Assembly: GCF_030504645.1 (NCBI RefSeq)
Contig: NZ_JAUKWQ010000004.1
Span: 1-64,000, forward strand
Direction of reading: 5' to 3'
Length of the DNA: 64,000 nucleotides
From: Rhizobium oryzicola
Lineage (GTDB): Bacteria > Pseudomonadota > Alphaproteobacteria > Rhizobiales > Rhizobiaceae
Shown here piece after piece: positions 58,997 to 64,000 of the stretch (position 1 is the first letter of the stretch; the number at the start of each line of letters is the position of its first letter). A model generated the notes under the pieces. It saw only the letters and a list, made by a program, of their open reading frames with translations, made no database searches and was not told the origin of the DNA. A program made the translations under genes and the position numbers.

Positions 58997-59755
58997 CTAA
59001 AGCCTCGGCAGCGAGAGACCGCCGTCGACCGGGATCACCGCGCCAGTGGAAAAGGCCATCTGCCCAGTGGCGAGCGGCACCACGGCCGCGCCGATATCGC
59101 GGGGCTGCCCCCAGCGCGCAGCGGGTACCAGCCCGCCCTCGATCCGCGCGGTATATTTGTCCTTCACGCCCGCCGTCATGCCGGTCTCGATAATGCCGGG
59201 GCGGAGCTCGAAGACGCCGATCTGATGCGGGGCCATCCGCACGGCAAACAGCTGCGCCATCATCGAGGCCGCGGATTTCGACATGCAATATTCGGCGCGC
59301 TCCATGGAGATCATCTCGGCGCTGACGGAGGTAACGAAGAGCATGGAGCGATAGTGCTCGCTGACGGTCGCCAGCATGTGCCGCGCCGCCGCTTGCGCCA
59401 GGAAGAACGCCCCGCGCAGGTTGATGTCGAAGACGAAATCGAAATTTTCCGGCAGCATCTCCAGCATGTCGCCCCGCACCTTCGCGGGCACACCGGCATT
59501 GGAGACGAAGGTGTCGATCGGTCCCACAGCGCGGATAACATCAGCGATGCAGGCTTCGGCGTGCGTAATGTCACGCAGGTCGTGCTGGAAATAGCGCGCC
59601 TCTGAGCCAAGCCCGGAAAGCGCCTCGCCAACGACCTCGGCCTCCGGCGAGACTTCCGCCACGAGCGCGACACGAAAACCGGCCGCGACCAGCGCCTCGG
59701 CGATGCCGAAACCGATGCCCTGTTGGCCGCCGGTGATGAGAGCAAGCGGGCTCAT
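58997..59755 (-). CDS. Short-chain dehydrogenase/reductase
   Basis: The 252-residue NAD(P)-dependent enzyme has ITGGQQGIGFGIAEAL (cofactor motif), VSNAGVPAKV, the catalytic YCMSK, and the C-terminal PVDGGLSL. Typical classical SDR length. The ATG at 59755 overlaps the stop of the second GMC gene (ATGA). It likely interconverts a keto and hydroxyl group of the sugar-derived intermediate, complementing the GMC enzymes. Confidence 0.92.
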   Translation of the reverse strand: MSPLALITGGQQGIGFGIAEALVAAGFRVALVAEVSPEAEVVGEALSGLGSEARYFQHDLRDITHAEACIADVIRAVGPIDTFVSNAGVPAKVRGDMLEMLPENFDFVFDINLRGAFFLAQAAARHMLATVSEHYRSMLFVTSVSAEMISMERAEYCMSKSAASMMAQLFAVRMAPHQIGVFELRPGIIETGMTAGVKDKYTARIEGGLVPAARWGQPRDIGAAVVPLATGQMAFSTGAVIPVDGGLSLPRL

Positions 59756-61251
59756 GCCATGGCCTCCGTCTCCAGAACATGCTTTGCCATGCGCAGCGAG
59801 AGTGCCGCAATCGTCAGCGCCGGGTTCACCGCCGCCGAGGTCGGCAGGACGGAGGCATCGGCGATGAAGAGGTTGCGGTGGTCGTGGCTGCGGCCGAAGG
59901 AATTGACCACGCTTGTGGCCGGGTCGCTGCCCATCCGCGCCGTGCCGCATTGATGCGACGGCGTGCGGCGGTCGAAGGGGCGCGACATCACGACCGGGTA
60001 ACCGGCCTTGCGCAGCAGCGCTTTCAGCTTCTCCACCAGTTGCAGATGCGCCTCCCAGTTGGAGCGCTTCCAGTCGAGCACGATCTTCCCGGCGCGCAGC
60101 GTCACCCGGCTTTGCGGGTTCGGTAGGTCTTCCGACATGGCGTAGAGATCGACCGCGCGGGCGGCGATCCAGTCGGCGATTGGCCCCGGCAGCGGCGAGT
60201 TCGCTTTGAGGATCGTGCCGGTGATCTTGCCGAGAAGCTGGATATTGCCCAGCGGCTCGCCGTTCGGCCCGCCGGTCAAATAGAAGTCATTGACCATCAG
60301 GGTCTTCTGGTAGACCGAATTGTTCTTCCGGAACGGATGCAGCGCCAGCACGGCCGAACAATTGTGGTTCATGAAATTGCGGCCGACCTGATCGGAACTG
60401 TTGGCGAGCCCGTTCGGGTAGCGCTCACTGGCCGAGGCGAGCAGGATCGAGGCGGAGCGGACGGCACCGGCCGCCAGAATGATCACCGGCGCCTCGAGCA
60501 CCTGCCGCTGCCCCGCCTCCAGAACCTCGACGCCGGTAATGCGCCTATCCGCCCCGGCAATGAGGCGCGTCACTTCGCACCCTGTCCGAAGCGTTACGTT
60601 CGGGTGTTTCAGCGCTTCCTCCAGCCCCACCGACTCGGCATCCATCTTGCCGCCGCAGGTGTTGGGATAGGCGTCCCAGGTCGTCTGCCCGCCTTTCAGC
60701 CAGCGCTCGATATCGACGCCCAGCGGCAGAGACGCGGGGTGCAGCCCGACGCGCTTCAGGCGTTGGCGCAGATCGGCAATCGGGGCCTCGTCACGGACTG
60801 GTGGGTGGGGATAGGCACCGGAATGGCGCGGCTCGGTCGGGTCGTCGCCGAGCTCGCCGCGCACGCGATAAAGCGTTTCGGCCTGCTGATAGAAGGGCTC
60901 GATCTCGTCATAGGAGAGCGGCCAACCGGGCGTCGTGCCGCCCATGTGGCGCAGCGGGCTGAAGTCCTCCTTGCGGTAGCGGATCAGCACCGCGCCGTAG
61001 AATTTCGAATTGCCGCCGACATTGTAATAGTTGCCGGGGTTGAACGGCCTGCCCTCGCCGTCCAGCCATTCCTCCTTCGGGCGGAAATGGCCGCGGGCGA
61101 AAATCGAAGCCGCATCCCGATCGGCGGGGGAGGGTTGCAGCCGCTCGCCCTTTTCGAGGATCAGGATGCGGCGCCGGGAGGAGGCCAAGGCAGCGGCCAG
61201 CGTCGCGCCCCCCATTCCGGAACCGATGATGATGATGTCGTGGTCGCTCAC
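59752..61251 (-). CDS. GMC oxidoreductase 2 (pyranose/glucoside dehydrogenase-like)
   Basis: The 499-residue FAD enzyme starts at a GTG that overlaps the ATPase stop. IIIGSGMGGATLAAAL is the FAD motif; YYNVGGNSKFYGAVLIRYRKEDF and WPLSYDEIEPFYQQAE are typical of the subgroup with glucoside 3-dehydrogenases and pyranose oxidases; CGTARMGSDPATSVVN near the end carries the active-site residues. It has no signal peptide and only weak similarity to GMC 1. It may oxidise the imported sugar at one hydroxyl. Confidence 0.88.
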   Translation of the reverse strand: MSDHDIIIIGSGMGGATLAAALASSRRRILILEKGERLQPSPADRDAASIFARGHFRPKEEWLDGEGRPFNPGNYYNVGGNSKFYGAVLIRYRKEDFSPLRHMGGTTPGWPLSYDEIEPFYQQAETLYRVRGELGDDPTEPRHSGAYPHPPVRDEAPIADLRQRLKRVGLHPASLPLGVDIERWLKGGQTTWDAYPNTCGGKMDAESVGLEEALKHPNVTLRTGCEVTRLIAGADRRITGVEVLEAGQRQVLEAPVIILAAGAVRSASILLASASERYPNGLANSSDQVGRNFMNHNCSAVLALHPFRKNNSVYQKTLMVNDFYLTGGPNGEPLGNIQLLGKITGTILKANSPLPGPIADWIAARAVDLYAMSEDLPNPQSRVTLRAGKIVLDWKRSNWEAHLQLVEKLKALLRKAGYPVVMSRPFDRRTPSHQCGTARMGSDPATSVVNSFGRSHDHRNLFIADASVLPTSAAVNPALTIAALSLRMAKHVLETEAMA

Positions 61252-62360
61252 GGCTTGATCCGTTCCTCGGATTCGGGATCGAAGGCAACCGCCTTGTCCA
61301 TGTTGACGGCGAAGTCGAACCGCTGGCCGGCGCGGATATCGGTATCGGCACGCATGCGTGCAATCACGTCCTTGCTTCCCAGCGACATGGTGACGAACGT
61401 ATCGGAGCCCGCCGGTTCGGTTACGATGACATCGTTGACGAGTGGCACGATATTGTTGGACTTGCGGTCTGCCCCTTCCGGATCGGTGATCGCTTCCGGG
61501 CGGATGCCGAGCAGGATATCGCGGCCGTCCCAGGCGGTCAGGTTCTGCTGGCTGAAGCGCAGATGCTGCGGCTCGCCCTTGGCATCCTTCACCTCGGCAT
61601 AAGGCATGCCCTCCTTCACCACGACCTTGGCCGGGATCACGTTCATCGCCGGGCTGCCCATGAAGGTGGCGACGAAGACATTGGCCGGCGTGTCGTAGAT
61701 TTCCTTCGGCGTGCCGAGCTGCTGGATATAGCCCTTGTACATGACGGCGATGCGGGTCGAGAGCGTCATCGCCTCGATCTGGTCATGCGTCACATAGACG
61801 ATGGTCGTCTTCAGCTTCTCATGCAGCTTCTTGATTTCCGTGCGCATGTCGACGCGGAGCTTCGCATCGAGGTTCGACAGCGGCTCGTCGAAGAGGAAGA
61901 CATCCGGATCGCGCACGAGCGCCCGCCCCATGGCGACGCGCTGGCGCTGACCGCCTGAGAGCTGGCCGGGCTTGCGGTCGAGCAGATGGTCGATCTGCAG
62001 GAGCTTGGCAACATCGCCGAGCGACTTGTCGCGCTCCGGCTTCGGCACGCCATGCATTTCGAGCCCGAAGGTGATGTTCTGCGCCACCGTCATGTTGGGA
62101 TAGAGCGCATAGCTCTGGAACACCATGGCGATGTTGCGCTTGGAGGGATGCACGCCGTTGATGACGCGGCCCTTGATCGAGATGTTTCCGGAGGAAATCC
62201 CCTCGAGCCCCGCGATCATGCCGAGCAGCGTCGATTTCCCGCAGCCCGAGGGGCCGACGAGGACGAGGAATTCGCCCTCCTCGATGGAGATATCCACGCG
62301 ATGCAGCACTTCCAGCTTGCCGTAGGACTTGGTGACGTTTGCGATGTCGAGAAAGCCCAT
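61248..62360 (-). CDS. ABC importer ATPase (MalK/UgpC type)
   Basis: The 370-residue ATPase has Walker [10 protein letters not shown], signature LSGGQRQR, Walker B FLFDEP, switch segment VTHDQIEAMT and a TOBE region with LGIRPEAITDPE. It overlaps the GMC 2 start and follows the permease by five bases. It energises the importer whose binding protein lies beyond the window. Confidence 0.92.
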   Translation of the reverse strand: MGFLDIANVTKSYGKLEVLHRVDISIEEGEFLVLVGPSGCGKSTLLGMIAGLEGISSGNISIKGRVINGVHPSKRNIAMVFQSYALYPNMTVAQNITFGLEMHGVPKPERDKSLGDVAKLLQIDHLLDRKPGQLSGGQRQRVAMGRALVRDPDVFLFDEPLSNLDAKLRVDMRTEIKKLHEKLKTTIVYVTHDQIEAMTLSTRIAVMYKGYIQQLGTPKEIYDTPANVFVATFMGSPAMNVIPAKVVVKEGMPYAEVKDAKGEPQHLRFSQQNLTAWDGRDILLGIRPEAITDPEGADRKSNNIVPLVNDVIVTEPAGSDTFVTMSLGSKDVIARMRADTDIRAGQRFDFAVNMDKAVAFDPESEERIKP

Positions 62361-62365
62361 GGTTC

Positions 62366-63244
62366 TTATCCTTTGACAGAGCCCGCCATCAGGCCGCGCA
62401 CGAAATAGCGCCCGGCGACGATGTAGACGAAGAGAGTGGGAAGGGCGGCGATGATCGCGCCCGCGAAGTGGACGTTATATTCCTTCACGCCCGTAGAGGA
62501 CTGGACGAGATTGTTCAGCGCCGCCGTCATCGGCTGGCTGGTGCCGCCGAAGGAGACACCGAACAGGAAGTCGTTCCAGATATTGGTGAACTGCCAGATG
62601 ACGGAAACAACGGTGATCGGCCCGGAGATCGGCAGGAGAATGCGCCAGAAGATGCGGAAGAAACCCGCCCCGTCGATCTGTGCGGCCCGCACCAGTTCGG
62701 TCGGAAAGGTGGCGTAGTAGTTGCGATAATAGAGCGTCGTGAAGCCGATGCCGTAGACGACATGGACAAGCACGAGGCCCGGCACGGTGCCGGCAAGCCC
62801 GAGCTTGCCGAGAACCATGGCCATGGGGATGAGCACGATCTGGAACGGGATGAAGCAGGAAAACAGCATCAGCCCGAAGACGATCGTGTCGAAGCGGAAG
62901 CGCCACTTGGTCAGCACATAGCCGTTGAGCGCACCGATGACGGTCGAGATCACCACGGCCGGCACGACCATGAGGATGGAATTGAGGAAATACGGCTCGA
63001 GACCGGTGGGCGAGACGCCGATCTGGGCGGTGGACCAGGCTGATTTCCAGGCCTCCAGCGTCCAGGTCTGCGGCAACGCCATCATGTTGCCGCCGGTGAC
63101 TTCCGCCAGAGGCTTCAGCGAGTTCACCACCATCACATAGAGCGGCAGCAGGTAGAACAGCGCGAAGAGCAGAAGCAGGAGATAGATGAAGGTGCGGGCG
63201 ATCCGGCCGGTATTGACGGCGGTATCCTGGCTGACGGCGGACAT
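62366..63244 (-). CDS. ABC importer permease (MalG-like)
   Basis: The 292-residue membrane protein has six hydrophobic segments and the coupling loop VRAAQIDGAGFFRIFWRILLP. ATG at 63244 overlaps the upstream permease stop by one base. Partner of the following partial permease. Confidence 0.9.
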   Translation of the reverse strand: MSAVSQDTAVNTGRIARTFIYLLLLLFALFYLLPLYVMVVNSLKPLAEVTGGNMMALPQTWTLEAWKSAWSTAQIGVSPTGLEPYFLNSILMVVPAVVISTVIGALNGYVLTKWRFRFDTIVFGLMLFSCFIPFQIVLIPMAMVLGKLGLAGTVPGLVLVHVVYGIGFTTLYYRNYYATFPTELVRAAQIDGAGFFRIFWRILLPISGPITVVSVIWQFTNIWNDFLFGVSFGGTSQPMTAALNNLVQSSTGVKEYNVHFAGAIIAALPTLFVYIVAGRYFVRGLMAGSVKG

Positions 63245-64000
63245 CAGTGCTTCTCCTTCAGCTCGGCATAGAGATAGGGAACCATGATGGCGGCAATCGT
63301 CATCAGCATGATCACGGCGGATGCTGCGCCGATGCCCATCTGGTTGCGGGTGAATGTGTAGGAATACATGAAGGTCGCCGGCATTTCGGTCGCCCGACCC
63401 GGCCCGCCGCCCGTCAGCGCGATCACAAGGTCATAGGACTTGATGGCGAGGTGGCTCAGGATGACGAAGGACGAGAGAAAGGCCGGGCGCAGCATGGGGA
63501 TGACGATGCGGCGATAGAGCTGGAAGCTTGATGCGCCATCGATCTGCGCCGCCTTCAGGATCTCGTTGTCGATGCCGCGAAGACCGGCGAGGAACATTGC
63601 CATGACGAAGCCGCTGGTCTGCCAGACGGCGGCGATCACGATCGTGTAGATCGCCATGTTGTTGTCCTTTATCCAGGTGAAGGAAAAGCTCTCCCAGCCC
63701 CAGAGATGCATGACATGTTCGAGCCCGATGCCCGGATCAAGGAACCATTTCCACGCCGTGCCTGTCACGATGAAGGAGAGCGCCATCGGGTAGAGATAGA
63801 TGGGGCGCAACACGCCCTCGCCCCGGATCTTCTGGTCGAGGAAGATCGCCAGAAACAGGCCGAGAACCGTGCAGATGACGATGTAGAGGCTCGCGAAAAT
63901 GCCGATATTGACGATGGCGATGTGCCAGTTTTCCAGCGCCCAGAGCTTGCGGTAATTCTCCCAGCCGACGAGCGTGTAGTTCGGCAGCATCTTGGAGCCG
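63244..64000 (-). CDS. ABC importer permease (MalF-like), N-terminus outside window
   Basis: The visible 250 or so residues include five hydrophobic segments and the coupling loop LKAAQIDGASSFQLYRRIV, ending YLYAELKEKH. The reading frame is open to the window edge and the first transmembrane helix is missing, so the gene continues past 64000. It is the most upstream visible gene of the operon. Confidence 0.88.
   Translation of the reverse strand, partial: GSKMLPNYTLVGWENYRKLWALENWHIAIVNIGIFASLYIVICTVLGLFLAIFLDQKIRGEGVLRPIYLYPMALSFIVTGTAWKWFLDPGIGLEHVMHLWGWESFSFTWIKDNNMAIYTIVIAAVWQTSGFVMAMFLAGLRGIDNEILKAAQIDGASSFQLYRRIVIPMLRPAFLSSFVILSHLAIKSYDLVIALTGGGPGRATEMPATFMYSYTFTRNQMGIGAASAVIMLMTIAAIMVPYLYAELKEKH

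Overview
The window looks like an accessory replicon (plasmid or chromid) of a member of the Rhizobiaceae (Rhizobium/Agrobacterium/Ensifer type). It is GC-rich and dense with ABC importers. It carries a nadQ-nadABC locus with alphaproteobacterial-type regulation and iron-box-like dyads of the RirA kind. From memory, nadABC lies on a large secondary replicon in R. etli, which fits. Nothing in the window is a phage, transposase, CRISPR array, rRNA or tRNA gene that I can recognise.

Layout. 1-570: non-coding DNA with nested palindromes between inverted copies of a short repeat; a third copy lies at 38003. 571-6984: a ferric-type (FbpABC/AfuABC-like) ABC importer with an inositol-monophosphatase-family enzyme and a divergent LacI regulator. 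The binding protein has a His-Asp pair where iron-binding relatives have two tyrosines, so sugar phosphate is a likelier substrate than iron. 7124-11472: nadQ, two operator-like inverted repeats, then nadA-nadB-nadC with ATGA overlaps. 11530-16246: a siderophore/heme-type importer (binding protein, two FecCD permeases, ATPase) converging on a methyltransferase gene. Both units are preceded by TGA-N9-TCA dyads. 16524-24543: a Ugp-like importer with a glycerophosphodiesterase and a metallophosphoesterase, divergent from a ROK regulator. 24873-33136: a cytoplasmic GH38 alpha-mannosidase, a complete CUT1 importer and a TetR regulator. 33225-38006: a CpdA/GpdQ-like phosphodiesterase, a CUT1 importer without its own ATPase, and a tyrosine-phosphatase-family protein. 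38080-44239 (minus strand): GntR regulator, Cys/Met-metabolism PLP lyase, binding protein, two permeases, ATPase. 44573-53180: an aromatic-catabolism cluster, with a decayed agmatinase fragment, a LigA/LigB-type extradiol dioxygenase, a class III CoA-transferase, a citryl-CoA-lyase-like protein, an IclR regulator, an MhpA-like hydroxylase and a CocE-like hydrolase. 53564-64000 (minus strand): a long operon running in from beyond the window, with two permeases, an ATPase, two GMC oxidoreductases, an SDR, a Dabb protein, a DUF993 protein, a LacI regulator and glycerate 2-kinase.

How it works together. The replicon is a collection of self-contained uptake-plus-catabolism modules, each with a local regulator and usually a visible operator. 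Three of the import modules are paired with phosphoester hydrolases, suggesting scavenging of sugar phosphates and glycerophosphodiesters. The two least conventional modules are the aromatic cluster and the DUF993/GMC operon. The aromatic cluster ends in CoA-dependent enzymes and has three copies of a common 15-bp palindrome in front of its transcription units. The DUF993/GMC operon looks like an oxidative sugar pathway that ends at glycerate. Base composition visibly shifts between modules (AT-richer nad and aromatic genes, GC-richer siderophore and DUF993 genes), consistent with independent acquisition. All starts were chosen from ribosome-binding sites, overlaps and family length, and nothing was checked against a database.
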